Part shown: piece after piece, positions 32,344 through 43,614 of the stretch
Layout of the letters: every line of letters starts with the position of its first letter
Position numbering within the stretch: the first letter of the stretch is position 1
DNA from: Morinoia aosen
Taxonomy: Eukaryota > Arthropoda > Malacostraca > Amphipoda > Talitridae
Length of the DNA: 64,000 bases
Direction of reading: 5' to 3'
Assembly: GCA_030386875.1 (NCBI GenBank)
Contig: CM059576.1
Coordinates: 18,728,058-18,792,057 of the forward strand
The notes under the pieces: model-generated
What the model was told of the DNA's origin: nothing
The model's database searches: none
The model's input: the letters and a program-made list of their open reading frames with translations, nothing else
Position numbers and translations under genes: made by a program

Positions 32344-33539
32344 AACGTCTGCCCTCTTGAGCGCGTATTTAACCGTACTCTTTGTTGTTTTCTTGTAATT
32401 CCTGTAATCTTTGATTGCCTAACTAATACTTAATCGTTTAACAAAACTGAAGAAAATTCGATATGTAGGTACTGTGGCTGAAATAAGCGGGTCGTATATA
32501 TATATATATCTGCTCCTCCAAGTACTGTTTGTACAGTAGCTGTGCTTCTGTTCTTGTGCTCGTGACTTGTTAGGTGAGTTAGAAAACTTAATTATACTTT
32601 ACCTGCGAATAAACTCTATTCATAGTTGTTCAGTTGATGAACTATATTTGCTATCAATTAATTTGTTTGTGTATTATCGTTGAAGTGAAAGTGTTCAGAA
32701 GCTGCTCAGTTACTCATTTATCAGTGTCTGTGTATGTCGGTATAGTGTGAAATTCAACCGAATTATTCACTTCAATTATTGCACTTCCTCTCAATATTCT
32801 GTGCCATCATTCCGTCTTTATTGCGTTGTGTCACTTGCCTTGTGAGTCCATTGTTGGTCTCGTTAATTAGTGCTCGTGTCTTTCGGCCTTCAGGGAGAAG
32901 TATGTCTTATTCATTTGACCGTGGGTGTACTTGGCTTGTAGCTGATGTGCCACATGTGTTCCTGCCCACACTCCATTTCTGGGGCTCTCCTACGCTCTGT
33001 GATCCCGTTGTTTCCTTAGACCCTTTTCCATTTGTCTCAACTACCCGTCCTGATCCCGTAGTTCTCCCCTGTGCTAATTTCCACTGACTACCTGTGTTCC
33101 CATAACAAATATACACGCACGGTTCTGTGTATTGCCTTCATTTTCTTAGACGTCCTACGGTAATCGAGAGAGCTTTTCTCTTTTGCCTAATTCGGCCCCC
33201 GCTAACAAAATTGACACTCCTCTGTTGCTATTAGATATAAAAAAGGATTAGCGACACTTTTGACACTGCTTCTTTGACAGTAGATTTTGAAAAAAGAAAT
33301 AGAACAAAGCCAATTTTTAATGTTACGCTGAGGAATTCGATATCTATGATACCAACATTTTAGTATTATCCCTAAAACTTATTCATCAGTGAAAGTTACA
33401 TTGCTGGAAAAATAAAGCTTTACTGCGGAGGCTCGCGCTGCCCTGGAACTTATGTAGTTTGTCAGTAGAATTCTGAAAAGGAAAGCCGTGCTCAACACTC
33501 ACAGGAGGTAAACCTGGTTGTACGCTTCCTGTAGTATAA
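32344..33539. other. No gene recognised; short TA microsatellite
   Basis: A (TA)n tract lies at about 32498-32509. A 102-codon open frame at 32779-33087 has no family match and no initiation context, so I do not call it. The stretch 33290-33370 shares sequence with 63560-63620 (GAATTCGATATCTATGATACC-like), a further interspersed repeat. Confidence 0.4.
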
Positions 33540-33726
33540 ACTTGCTGGTGTACACGGGCTGTCAAAAATGACGGGATTCAATACCTTTCTTGAACAAATT
33601 TTCGTTCCAGTGGAGTTCGCATGCACGGTCTTGTTTCAGAGGCAACTTATTTTTCTCGTAATGATAACAATAAAGACTCGAAGTACAGTAATTCTGAGCC
33701 GCAATAGAAGTAGCTATAGCCAGTCG

Positions 33727-33985
33727 TGTCATATATCCTAGACACAGAAAGTCAGCATTACTGAAAGCAACTGCGAGCTTGTGTATGTACAAATATTATA
33801 ACGTGCAATACAGTATATTGTGATACAGTATATTGTAATAAGCCATACAGTATATTGTAACGCAGTATATCGTAATATACAATACCCCGCCTAACTCGGT
33901 ATCCACGATACGGATGAGTATATAAGCCTCTGGATCTTCCCAATTTTTTCTGAAGTGACTTACTATAGTGCACTCGTACAGCAAA
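33727..33985 (-). repeat. Interspersed repeat family D, copy 1
   Basis: CCTAGACACAGAAAGTCAGC and CATTACTGAAAGCAACTGCG are followed by a run of imperfect ACAGTATATTGTAAT repeats, then AACTCGGTATCCACGATACG. The reverse complement of the whole arrangement lies at 63740-64000. The AT-rich core is a degenerate 15-20-bp tandem repeat that can fold on itself. Confidence 0.7.
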
Positions 33986-34084
33986 AATTTGTGTAGTAAT
34001 TTACCTCTAAACTGAAACCAAAACCGCCAGTGCTAATTTCTTCCGATCCATTCTTATGAGCTTGACACGAAACACATAAATATA

Positions 34085-34450
34085 TAAGATTAGATTAGAT
34101 TATTAGTTAGTTTAAGCCTCCCTATCCGCAACAAAGGCGATCCAAAGAGAGGAAAGAAGAAGGCACCATTTAGTATGGAGTTAAGGGAACGTGGAATCTA
34201 TGCAGAAAGGGCACAGAAACAGTAAGTTGGGAAAGAAGATTATGAAACAAGATCAAAGTTGAAGAAGAAAGTAGTAGGTGATGAAAAACAGGACAGCAGT
34301 GAACCGAAAAAAGATGGTCCGTAACAAAACAAAAACCTATTCTATTTCAACAAAAATAAAGCCTACCTAACCTTTAGCTCAGGCCCCTACAAAGTCCCCC
34401 TGGGAGCGCAAATTCCCATAGATACAATAGTTGTATCCCCCTGAGGGGTA
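34085..34450 (+). repeat. Interspersed repeat family A, copy 3
   Basis: Same block as 1875-2255, same orientation: GCGATCCAAAGAGAGGAA, GGAACGTGGAATCTATGCAG, ending CCCTGGGAGCGCAAATTCCC and CCCTGAGGGG. Confidence 0.75.
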
Positions 34451-34615
34451 TAAATATATAAACACACGACGGTCATTCATAGTTGTTTATAGAAGATTGA
34501 CATATCTAACCTAAAAATACCCTTGTGTGTTTATTAATATATTTATTTAAATAATGTTTTAAATATTTATTTGGTGTCCACTTTTTCCAATTGTCTGTCA
34601 CGCTCTTAAGGATAG

Positions 34616-34800
34616 TTATAACGACCGTATCTGTGATGCGAGTTTCACCAGTGTACAAAAACAAAAATATTTATATTCACAAGTACTGTTAGGATGGATA
34701 TATTTGTTTGTCATCCACATCTGAAAGATTTGTTCAAGAAAGACGTAGAATCCTGTGATTTTTGATGGGCCGTCCACAGTAGAACTACAGTATAACAGGA
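34616..34800 (+). repeat. Interspersed repeat family E, copy 1
   Basis: Shares with 35385-35540 the order GAGTTTCACCAGTG, AATATTTATATT, TGTTAGGATGGATATATTTG, CCACATCTGAAAGATTTGTT and AATCCTGTGATTTTTGATGG. The two copies flank the 39-bp array in direct orientation. Confidence 0.6.
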
Positions 34801-34941
34801 TAATAGCAGGTCCGTCCGTCCGTCTGTGCGTCACACCCACCAGCCTGCAGTGTGAGATGAGCGTATCTGTGATACAAGCTTCATCAACTCCACAATTTTC
34901 GGTGCCTTAACCCAGCAGATTGTGAGTCGGAATGTACATAA

Positions 34942-35340
34942 ATCACGTGTATTGGTAGGTTAGATTAGGTTGTTTAGAATATCACGTGTATTGGTAGGTT
35001 AGATTAGGTTGTATAGAATATCACGTGTATTGGCAGGTTAGATTAGGTTGTATAGAATATCACGTGTATTGGTAGGTTAGATTAGGTTGTTTAGAATATC
35101 ACGTGTATTGGTAGGTTAGATTAGGTTGTATAGAATATCACGTGTATTGGTAGGTTAGATTAGGTTGTATAGAATATCACGTGTATTGGCAGGTTAGATT
35201 AGGTTGTATAGAATATCACATGTATTGGTAGGTTAGATTAGGTTGTATAGAATATCACGTGAATTGGTAGGTTAGATTAGGTTGTATAGAATATCATGTG
35301 TATTGGTAGGTTAGATTAGGTTGTATGGAATATCAGCAGT
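34942..35340. repeat. 39-bp minisatellite with TTAGG-like core, about 10 units
   Basis: The unit is ATCACGTGTATTGGTAGGTT plus AGATTAGGTTGTATAGAAT, 39 bp (starts 34942, 34981 and on). The AGGTTAGATTAGGTT core resembles degenerate insect telomere repeats, but the unit is a minisatellite, not a telomere. Units are highly similar. Confidence 0.92.
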
Positions 35341-35351
35341 TGCTGATATTC
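35328..35351. repeat. Hairpin closing the 39-bp array
   Basis: GAATATCAGCA-GT-TGCTGATATTC is a perfect 11-bp inverted repeat with a 2-base spacer, exactly where the array ends. Confidence 0.75.
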
Positions 35352-35384
35352 TATACTAAGCCATGTTGAAGCTCAGTTGGTCTG

Positions 35385-35540
35385 TCGCTGTGTGATGCTG
35401 TTAGGAGTTTCAGCAGTGCACAAGATAAAGAATATTTAACCGCGGATCCTGTTGGGTTGGATATATTTGTTTCTAGTCCACATCTGAAATATTGTTGTAG
35501 GAAATTATCGATTCCCGTCATTGTTGAAGGATCGCGCACA
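35385..35540 (+). repeat. Interspersed repeat family E, copy 2
   Basis: Diverged copy of 34616-34800 (AGTTTCAGCAGTGCACAA, TGTTGGGTTGGATATATTTG, CCACATCTGAAATATTGTTG). Confidence 0.6.
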
Positions 35541-35967
35541 TCAAAAACCTTACACTAGCGCCAGTAGCAGAGCATTACCCCCTCCCCCCCTCTTCCTTCT
35601 CAAAAAAGGGGGTGCACTAGTAATAAATAGTTATAAATACCTATGATGTCCCCACATCTCAAAAAGAAAAGCCTGCCAACGTCGTTTACTAAGGAGTGGA
35701 GAATGGTTATAACAGTCAAAATTCTTGTACTAGAGTTCTGTTGCTACTCAGGCAAGAAAGAAATTCATTCGTGACGTTGCATTCCTCATGCAATCGGCAC
35801 ATTTTTGCGTCAGTTTTGAGAAGTTATTCCGAGTCACTGATGGATGCTAATTCTGATGAGCTTTTGGAAGATTTCCAGACGCCAGACCGTAACTGAACAA
35901 CGAGGTGTACATGGCTGGGGGCAAATGAGTGCCTGAGAGCGTGTCTCTGTCTACTGAATGTACTGAC

Positions 35968-36105
35968 CACTCCAGTCTTTCCCAGCGCGTGCGTCCTGCT
36001 CCTGTGGTTCTGATGCCCTTTTCTCGCAGATCGGCCACCAGCCTCTCCAAAGTGGCGTCGTCCGGCCTCGACGATTTTTCATAGTTCAGCGTCACTCCTC
36101 CATAC
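35968..36105 (-). CDS. Candidate host exon (downstream of 39212-39390)
   Basis: On the minus strand a 138-bp open segment is bounded by TGCCTTGTAG (acceptor) and GTCAGT (donor). It reads YGGVTLNYEKSS and on, through LERLVADLREKGIRTTG, a soluble helix-rich segment with balanced composition. It is clearly GC-richer than its surroundings. Entry and exit phases (1 leading base, 2 trailing bases) match the end of the candidate exon at 39212-39390. I do not recognise the family, so the product is unknown. It could still be a chance open segment or an exon of a decayed gene. Confidence 0.35.
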
Positions 36106-38119
36106 CTACAAGGCATGAGACGGATGACTACAAACTCAAGGCAGCCTCACATTGTGTGTGAGAGGGAACTGCAGGCCGTGATAAAGGCCCCGACTGCCGT
36201 CAGCCGCACTTGCAAGTTCAGGTGCGGGCTGTGGCAGCTCACGGTCAAGGTAGACCATAGCAAGCTATACGCACCGTGTGTGTGTAAGTACGTCAGGGGG
36301 AACAGATTTGTGGGATGATCATTTCAGACCTCATGACGCCATAGCAGTTACGTGTCAAGGTTGTGAAGTTTTATGCTCGAGGTAAAATCTTCTTATGCCT
36401 CAAAGTAGTTTTATATGTGACATTTCTTAATTCCACGAAAACAGGAAGAAATCATGGTATCACTTTGAGGTACAAAAAGTCTACAGTAAAACATTAACTC
36501 ATGTTTTGAGAACTCAAAAAAAACTTTAAATAGATAGCTACTCTTCAACAGGATTACCACTTTCTAATAAAACTTGGCTCAGTACTGCAGCAATTCTGCG
36601 TAGTAATCAAAATATTGCAGAGATACAGACGTGTTGTCAGCGTCTGCAGTACTTCAATCACAACGCGACTGTGCGTGGCGCTGCAGTCATCCCGTCATTC
36701 AACTCTACTGATCAGACACGAACCGCAGCGGTCAACGTTCCTGAGGGCGTGAGCTGCTGCATCGTCAGCATGAGCATAATTTTCACGGCACTTAGTACGT
36801 AGCATCTATAAAATGGTTTATGTAGCAGCCATGAACATATAGCAATCAGAAGTACTGACGCAATGCACTGCTCTGAATCGGCCTCAGGTGAGTCACTGAG
36901 TCAATCCTCACAAAATCGTTGTAGCAACATTACTCTTTTGCTAACTACGCTGGCCTGCATATAAATGTCTTAGTGTTTACAAAAGGTAGAACATCGTATG
37001 ATTTTGTCACTAAATTTGCTGGTCACCAAAATCAAATGCTCACGAAACGTCCACAGAACACATGTATAAGATTTTTCTTTATATTGAGTTTGTTCCCTAG
37101 TTAATGATAAAATATCACGCAAAAAATCTCTCTAAAGTTTTCCTGGTACACCACTCCTGTTAGCCAAAAAATATCCATGGTTCAGAAAGCAAGAGAGTAA
37201 CAATTAAGTTTGAACGACTAGGTCGTAAGATGTCCACGTGCGCTTGCATAAGCTTTTGTGCTACAGAATCTTCGACCAACCTAATATTTTATGGTAACAC
37301 ACACCGTCGATTGTCTCTTAAACGTTTCTCCACATGCCACTCACACGTCGGTCGCACCTGCTTCTGTACCTGAAGCGTGGCGGTGGGGCTCTAGGAGATG
37401 CACCTCTGTTTCAAATTTAACATGACATTTTCACGCATTTATGTTTCCAAAAATTCAAATAAGCACGAAACTGTCTTATTCTGGCGAATACTTTCAGAAG
37501 CAGGACTTATGAAAAAAGTTTACGAGGGCGAGATGTTGTTTAATTTCTCCTTGCGTGGTGCATATTGGTACGCAGCACTGCAGTTATGACGTATCTCTAA
37601 GATAGTACATTAACATATCATTCCTCATGTACGCTATATGGAATCATTAGCTTAATATATTATGAAATAAAACGTTTAAAACTTGACATATTTTTTTGAC
37701 ATCTATTTTAATACGGAAAAAGATTTATATGCACGTTATTTTTTGGTAGTTGAAGATGGAAAATAGTTATTCAATTCCCCCTATCGTGAGATTGGTATCC
37801 TGGCTACACATCATAGGGAAGAAATACTTACTAAACATAATTTTGCAATTGACAACAAACCAGTTTGCGCTCAGATACTTCATTCACTTGAGCAACGCAG
37901 CGCACGTCAAATGGTTAGAATTTTGGGCCGTGGTTTGGAGGGAATTTTTCTCCAAATTAGAATTCATACGCAAATTTAACTCCTCATCGTTCAGGATCTT
38001 CAATTACAAATCGAAAACTTTATTCATTACGTACAACCAAGCTACTAACCTGAAGCTGTTCACTCTTCGCTTGGTAATGCAACGTCGCTTCAATTATTCC
38101 AGGTAATCCAAATCATCCT
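36106..38119. other. No gene recognised
   Basis: Possible intron of the minus-strand candidate gene. A GC-rich stretch at 36130-36310 also has open frames on both strands, and a 118-codon frame at 37750-38106 (+) has no motif. No tandem array here. Confidence 0.35.
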
Positions 38120-38665
38120 TACTAGCAGAGCCCGTGGAAATTCCACGGAGAATGTCATCAAAAAGCTAGGTGGATCCGTGAAAAACATTTGGTCAACATT
38201 ACCTCCCAGATTTTGAAGTAACATATTATAACCTATCTTTAACATATCTTAACCTATCCTAAACCAAGATAACCTGGCCTATATCCTATCCTAAACTAAT
38301 TTTAACCAATGTCAGCAATAAGCTAGGCGGACCCGTGAAAAAATTCGGTCAACATTACCTAACAAATTCTATCACAACATTCTAATCCAACTCACCCTAA
38401 CATATACAAACCTATCCTGTCTTAACCTATCCTATCTCAACAAACTAAAAGAAAAAATGATAAAAAATTTTAAAATCTTGAAAAATTTAAAGACATTAAA
38501 CAATTTTCATCCCCCCGCTCCTCTCCCTCTCTCTCTTCCTTCCTTCTCTCCCTCCCTCTCTCTCCCTCTAATGTAACGGGACCCGACGCGAGCCAACCCG
38601 TATCATAGATACTGCAATAATGTTGAAGGGCGTGACGCACAGGTTAGCGTATTAATATATAGATT
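38120..38665 (+). repeat. Interspersed repeat family B, most complete copy
   Basis: Head: CCCGTGGAAATTCCACGG near-palindrome, then AGAATGTCATCAAAAAGCTA and GGTGGATCCGTGAAAAACAT. Middle: degenerate TAACCTATCC repeats with a second GCTAGGCGGACCCGTG. Tail: CT-rich tract (about 38518-38572), then CGACGCGAGCCAACCCGTAT and GGGCGTGACGCACAGGTTAG. Other copies are at 7390-7740, 50290-50644 joined to 58486-58675 (inverted), 60767-60805 and 63340-63520. It has no coding frame and is non-autonomous. Confidence 0.75.
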
Positions 38666-39211
38666 CTTCTTAATTAACCCCTTTTCTATTCTTTTCGGTG
38701 TCATTAACTATTGCAAGTATTGAGTTAGAAGAAAATTTAGACACTGCATGTGTAGGTTCTACTTTAATGTCTACTACAAACGTAGTTATAATAACATGAA
38801 AACATGAATTGAACGAGACAACTGAAAAAGTATAATGTTTACAGTTAGCGCCAAAATAAAGAAAGACAAAGAGACAATACAATTAACAAACAAAGGTAAA
38901 TTTCCTTTAATTCCTCAAATTTCCCAATTTCCGTAGCATTGTTCTGATGTATTGGTATGTTTTAGTACTAAAAACTTACAAAATGCCCGCTCTTCACGTA
39001 AAGAAAGGCAGATAAAGCGTGTGTTTCATCCTAGAAGGAAATGTAAGCGAGCCTACAATGGGTTAGCTGCAACATGGCGTCTAGCTCGGAAGTTCATGAC
39101 AGACTTAAGTCATAGGGTGAAGGAATTCTGTGAACGTGGAAGCATCCCAAGTTTCTCCAATAGTTGGACTGTCAAATAGCAGCTCAGAAATGAGCCGCGC
39201 GATGGACTGAC

Positions 39212-39390
39212 CTGCCGCCAGCAGGAGCGAGGGTCTGGACGGTGTGAGCCACAGCCTTCCAGTCATCCTCTGGCGTAAGCTTCACGCACAACACTGGGAG
39301 AGGCTGGGCAGGAAAACAAGTGCGTGCATCGCCTTTGTCAGTTACCGGGAAAGGCGGCGCCACTACCACTGGAACATGAACGAGCATCAA
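39212..39390 (-). CDS. Candidate host exon (upstream of 35968-36105)
   Basis: A minus-strand 179-bp open segment between CCCACTGTAAG (acceptor) and GGCAG-GTCAGT (donor). It reads LMLVHVPVVVAPPFPVTDKG and ends LTPEDDWKAVAHTVQTLAP plus AGG. The leading hydrophobic stretch may be a membrane or core strand. GC content is markedly higher than in the flanks. Its exit phase (2 bases) fits the 1-base entry of the exon at 36105, so splicing would keep the frame across a 3.1-kb intron. No family recognised. The acceptor has a weak pyrimidine tract. Confidence 0.35.
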
Positions 39391-39889
39391 CTTACAGTGG
39401 GAACTCCTCACGTTACGGAAGCAATGCTATAAATTTGAACGACAACATGAGAAAGTGCGTGTGAAAAAGAACTTTAAAAACATTTTAGAGATAAAAAAAT
39501 CCACTTAAGAGGAGAAATCATGACCTTCATTATTTCAATTCAGCGTTCAATGAGATAAATCTAACATATATTCTGCATTCAGTAATCATTGCAATTTTAA
39601 CAACAGCGCTCGAGGATTACAAGAATATAAACATCACACAAAATTGATCCATTACACTGGGGATCCCACTTTGGGTTGCATGAGTTCTGACACTTGATTT
39701 TGGTGGATTTCTGGCCCCTCATTCCGAAAATCAGTAATTTTATATCGGCGTTTAATTTTACATTTGTTCTTAAAAATGCTCAACTTTTAAAAGATCACAT
39801 TTTAGTTCATCGGAAATTTTAAAAAGAAGAACTTTTCAGTAAAAACACGAGCGAGCTAAACAAAAAACGTCGTCTGGACCTTCTACTGC
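39391..39889. other. No gene recognised
   Basis: AT-rich, short open frames only; may belong to an intron of the candidate gene. Confidence 0.35.
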
Positions 39890-40410
39890 GGTCATCATCA
39901 TGGTATAACTGTAAAAACAATTGAAAAAGATGAATAAAACAGGAAGTAGAAAGTCATTGAACATCTATCAGATAAGCAAATACTTATGAAGTAAAATCTA
40001 TAGCTCAGGATAAAGTTTAGGTTGCTAGTTGGGTAAAAACGAAGGCTGACGAGGGAAGTGCTCTGATCAAGCTTGGCGTGAGGCTGGTGGCGTGACCTCA
40101 TGACGATGCCTTAGTAACCTTTTGCACTCGGCACGCTTATTCTATGTGAATAAGTTTAGGTAGTTGGAGAATTCTTTGTACTTCACATTTATTATCGGCG
40201 AATGTTGTCTGATTTGTACGGCTTCCGTAATTTTCATGGATTCTGTGTTGGAGTGAGTGTGCATTATGCTGAAAGCTGTAAGGAATGCATCCAAGTTGGG
40301 TGGTTCTTTTTGGTGATCATCCCTGAAGTGGTTGAAGATGCTGCTGGATGAGTAACGATGCTGTTTTGCTCTTCTCTCGGTGTAGTCTACAAGTTTACCT
40401 GCCCAGTGGA
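39890..40410 (-). pseudogene. Penelope-like element 3' end, minus strand
   Basis: The minus strand encodes the C-terminal part of a Penelope-like retroelement protein: RRAKQHRYSSSSIFNHFRDD, then LDAFLTAFSIMHTHSNTESM, EAVQIRQHSPIINVK and EFSNYLNLFT, then a stop. This resembles the region after the GIY-YIG endonuclease motif in these elements. The 3' untranslated part continues to about 39890. It faces a second copy at 40425 with an almost direct abutment. The N-terminal RT is missing. Confidence 0.5.
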
Positions 40411-40424
40411 AGGCTGTCAGCCTT

Positions 40425-40925
40425 CCTACTCAGGACACACCACTTGCACGCTGGAGGAATAAGCAAAACGATATCGTTATTCATCTAGCAGCATCTTCAA
40501 CACTTCAGAGATGATCACCAAAAAGAACCACCCAACTTTGAAGCATTCCTTCCAGCTTTCAGCATAATGCAAAGTTACTTCGACACAGTATCAATGAATA
40601 TTGGGAAAGAATTAGCAATCAGAAAATGTGCACCGATAATCAACGTAATGTCCAACGAATTCTCTAACTACCTAAACTTATTCACATAGGAAGAGCAAAC
40701 CGAGTGTGAGAGGTTACTTTTAAGGCATCGTCAGGAACTCACGCCACCAGTCTCACGCCAAGCTTCTATAGTGCACATCCCTCTTTTTGTCTGCTCTGTT
40801 TACCCAACTAGCTACCTAAACTTTATCATGAACTACTAAGAGTTTAGTTTACAAGTATTTAGCCTAGCTGACAGATGTTCAATGACTTTGTCCTCTCCGT
40901 TTTATTAAGCCCTGTCTTTTATTTT
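40425..40925 (+). pseudogene. Penelope-like element 3' end, plus strand
   Basis: Diverged inverted partner of 39890-40410. It reads VEGCQPSYSGHTTCTLEE (GIY-YIG-like start), a decayed middle with stops, FSNYLNLFT near 40660-40690, and a shared 3' tail ending near ATGTTCAATGACTTTGTC. The arms are about 80-85% alike by eye. Together they form a 1-kb inverted repeat with almost no spacer, an arrangement Penelope-like elements often leave. Confidence 0.5.
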
Positions 40926-40934
40926 AAATATGAT

Positions 40935-41370
40935 TGAGTTCCGGTGATAGGCATGGCAATTTCAAGACATCAACATCTTCAGAGGGCAAATCCTTCGTTA
41001 TTTAGCCTTATGCTTCGGGTCGTTGTCTTGTTGGACTACGAAATTACGTCTATGTCCTAAAGATGCGAATTATTTCAATTTCTCCGACTTCATTCTGAGA
41101 AACGCAACCTAAAATCATTAACTTCCACCTCCGCATTATACTGAGAAAGAGGTGTTCATAGGCTTATATTCTGAAATCTTTAGCCTCCATACGTGGGTCC
41201 TGATTATCCTTCCAAAAGGTCTAATTTTCGTTTCATCAGACTAAATTACCTTTTTCCAGAAGTCATTTGATTCCAGTTGCAATCTCTTAAAAAAATTCAA
41301 CCAGTCGTTCACGTGTTTCTTCAATAATGGAATCTCTCTTTGTGATCTTGAATTGTAAGAAATTCTCGTA
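40935..41370 (-). pseudogene. Tc1-like transposase relic
   Basis: The minus strand carries, in broken frames, ESNDFWKKVI then SDETKIRPFG-like text (about 41280-41200), THVWRL (about 41180) and VVQQDNDPKHKAK (about 41034-40996). These match the conserved FWKRVIWSDESKF, WR and QQDNDPKHTA blocks around the first and second catalytic Asp of Tc1 transposases. Numerous stops show it is inactive. No inverted repeats were found. Confidence 0.7.
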
Positions 41371-41789
41371 CACTGCATTCATGGATAAGAAAACTATTTT
41401 AATGAACGAATGCAAATTGAATTAAGGTCAATTCAGTTAAGAAGATTATATGGAGTGCTGGACCCCGATGAAAAGATTTACATTGAATTTACAATATTTT
41501 CGATATTTGGCGATCATTGGACTACTAAATTCAATTGGTTTTGTTCGCATGGGAGGTGCTCAGTGTTACAACGCTGCTTTACAGAGAGACTTCACACTGT
41601 AAGGTAGCATTGCGGTACACAACTCTTCAGGGTCCGCAGTTGATGGTTAAAGAAGCCAGCACGGGAACCGCCGAGACCGAACGAAGACCGAACCAAGAAC
41701 ACCTGCCACGAGCAGCAACACTATCAGTACCAGAGCCAAATCACGGTTGAAGTCACAACAAACACTTTAACATTCGCAATGCAACACAC

Positions 41790-41792
41790 TTA
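41790..41792. other. TTA target duplication, left of PIF/Harbinger
   Basis: TTA directly before the left inverted repeat; repeated at 45396-45398, as expected for PIF/Harbinger (TWA) insertions. Confidence 0.7.
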
Positions 41793-41977
41793 AGCCCATA
41801 TTAGACGGTGAACAAAGCTATGAACATTTGTGCGCCGCAGCGCTAGCTCCACCCATTTTCTCTCTTTCTGTCGCAACTCTGCTCTCTTTCGCGTTGTGGC
41901 AGCGTACAGGAGTGTGAACTTTTCTGATCGGTCTCTGCGCGATAGGTTGAGCATGTTCATGGAGACGCTGTGCCAGT

Positions 41978-43614
41978 CAGGGCTGCCACTCTAGATATTT
42001 TATATTTAGATCTAGATGTTTTTGCTTAAGCCTAGATGTAAAATTTGGAGCCTAGGTATTAGCTATAAAATCTAGATAGTTTTTTCAGCGTGCTAGATAT
42101 TTTCTAGCTAGAATTACAATTGACTATTGAGCTTTATATATATGATAGATTTCTGTAAATTCGAATTAAGAATTCACTATAATGGTAGGTTTCTACTTCA
42201 GTCGTGTTATATTTGTCAATTTGCTTCACCAAATTGTTTGAATAGTGAACCAACCACATTCTGATCATGTTATGTATAGATTATGAACCACAGCTAGACG
42301 GCTCTTTCAATGGTTTTGCGCTGCTAAAGTGTAATTTCTAATTGTGATCATCAGGTTCATACGCTAAAACACACTATCTCCAATTGCAAAACTAGTGTTG
42401 ATGTCAAAAATCATGGAATAAAATCCACATACATTATCAAAAATGTATTGTGGCCTCATTTTGACGAAAGACTGACCAATGTTATTGGCAACAATGAATT
42501 CAGTTTATTGTTGGATGGAAGCAATGATATTTCAATCATGAAACTGCTTGGTGTATCAATTATATACTAGAGTCATGCATCTAGTAAAGTCGAATCAACT
42601 TACTTAGTAATTGCAGACTTATTAAAAGTGATGCAGATAGCGTTGTGACAGCCTTAAAATAATTGTTGATAAGTAGGAATCTGAGCATTGATAATTGCAA
42701 TGCAATAGAGACTGACAATGTAAGTGTCATTAATTGTTGGCATCAATAATGAAGTTTATGCCAAGTTCAAAGAAGAAAATTTATATTTAACATTGATGAG
42801 ATGTGTATGCCACTCATTCCAGCTTGCTATGTCCAATGCTTCTGGTAAATGTTTACCAAGGAACGTGGAATTTTTTTTTGCAGAAACCCATAATTGGTTT
42901 GCAAAATTTTTTTAGACGATGCCAATACAATTAACTTAATGAATCAATTAATATTGGTTCACATCCATTGAAAATTCCTTCAGCTTGGAAAACTTGATGG
43001 TTGTCCATCCAGCCTGCAGTAAAAATAAATGTTGCTCAATGGCTGGATTTATGAACACAATTTGAGATTGCAAGGCAAAGAGAAACTTGCTATCCTGCCG
43101 ATGTATTATTCGAAATATATTCTGATGAGAAAAATCTTGCACTGCCATTTTTTTGCAACTGATCTTAACAGAGGGGCAAATAATAAGTTATTTGAATATA
43201 AAGATGTAGAGAAAACAAATTTATTGGATGAAATGTTAATGTTCCTTAAATCAGTTGTCACTAAATTACTACTTCCTACTAGCACTGCTGATAACTACTT
43301 GCTACTACTTGAAAGGACTACTTATTAGTCCTCCCTTCTTGCAACACTTGTGAAATTGAAGAATATTTAGATACCAAGCTTTATTAGGGTAAATATCAGG
43401 ATACTAGATAATTTAAACAAAGATAAATGGCCTTTTAGAAAACAATATATGATATAAATATTCTGATGTGCTATTTTTAAACTAACTTATTATTATTAAT
43501 AATTCAATTAGTTCTAGATATATTTTTGGATGTTTTATTTTCTAATCTAGATGTTTCTAGATATTTTTTGAGGTCAAACTAGATTATTTTGGTCAAACAA
43601 AAGTGGCAGCCCTG
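41978..43614 (+). mobile_element. hAT element nested in the PIF/Harbinger element
   Basis: The 13-bp inverted ends CAGGGCTGCCACT and AGTGGCAGCCCTG are perfect, and the 8-bp duplication GTGCCAGT lies at 41970-41977 and 43615-43622. TIR and 8-bp duplication together are diagnostic of hAT. The terminal 130 bp on each side contain several CTAGATNTTT motifs, likely transposase-binding repeats. The transposase inside is fragmentary. Confidence 0.92.
42470..43330 (+). pseudogene. hAT-type transposase relic
   Basis: Pieces on the + strand: SLLLDGSNDISIMKLLGVSI (about 42505-42565), IVGINNEVYAKFKEEN then LTLMRCVCHSFQLAMSNAS (about 42733-42845), LPRNVEFFFAETHNWFAKFF (about 42855-42915), and a later helical segment to 43328. 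The order and the CxCHSxQLA block match the RNase-H-like catalytic region of hAT transposases and related domesticated proteins. Stops and frame changes separate the pieces. Orientation and position agree with the enclosing hAT ends. Confidence 0.75.

Noticed and set aside
32779..33087. 102-codon + frame
   Set aside because: No family motif, an overlapping antisense frame, and no initiation or splice support.
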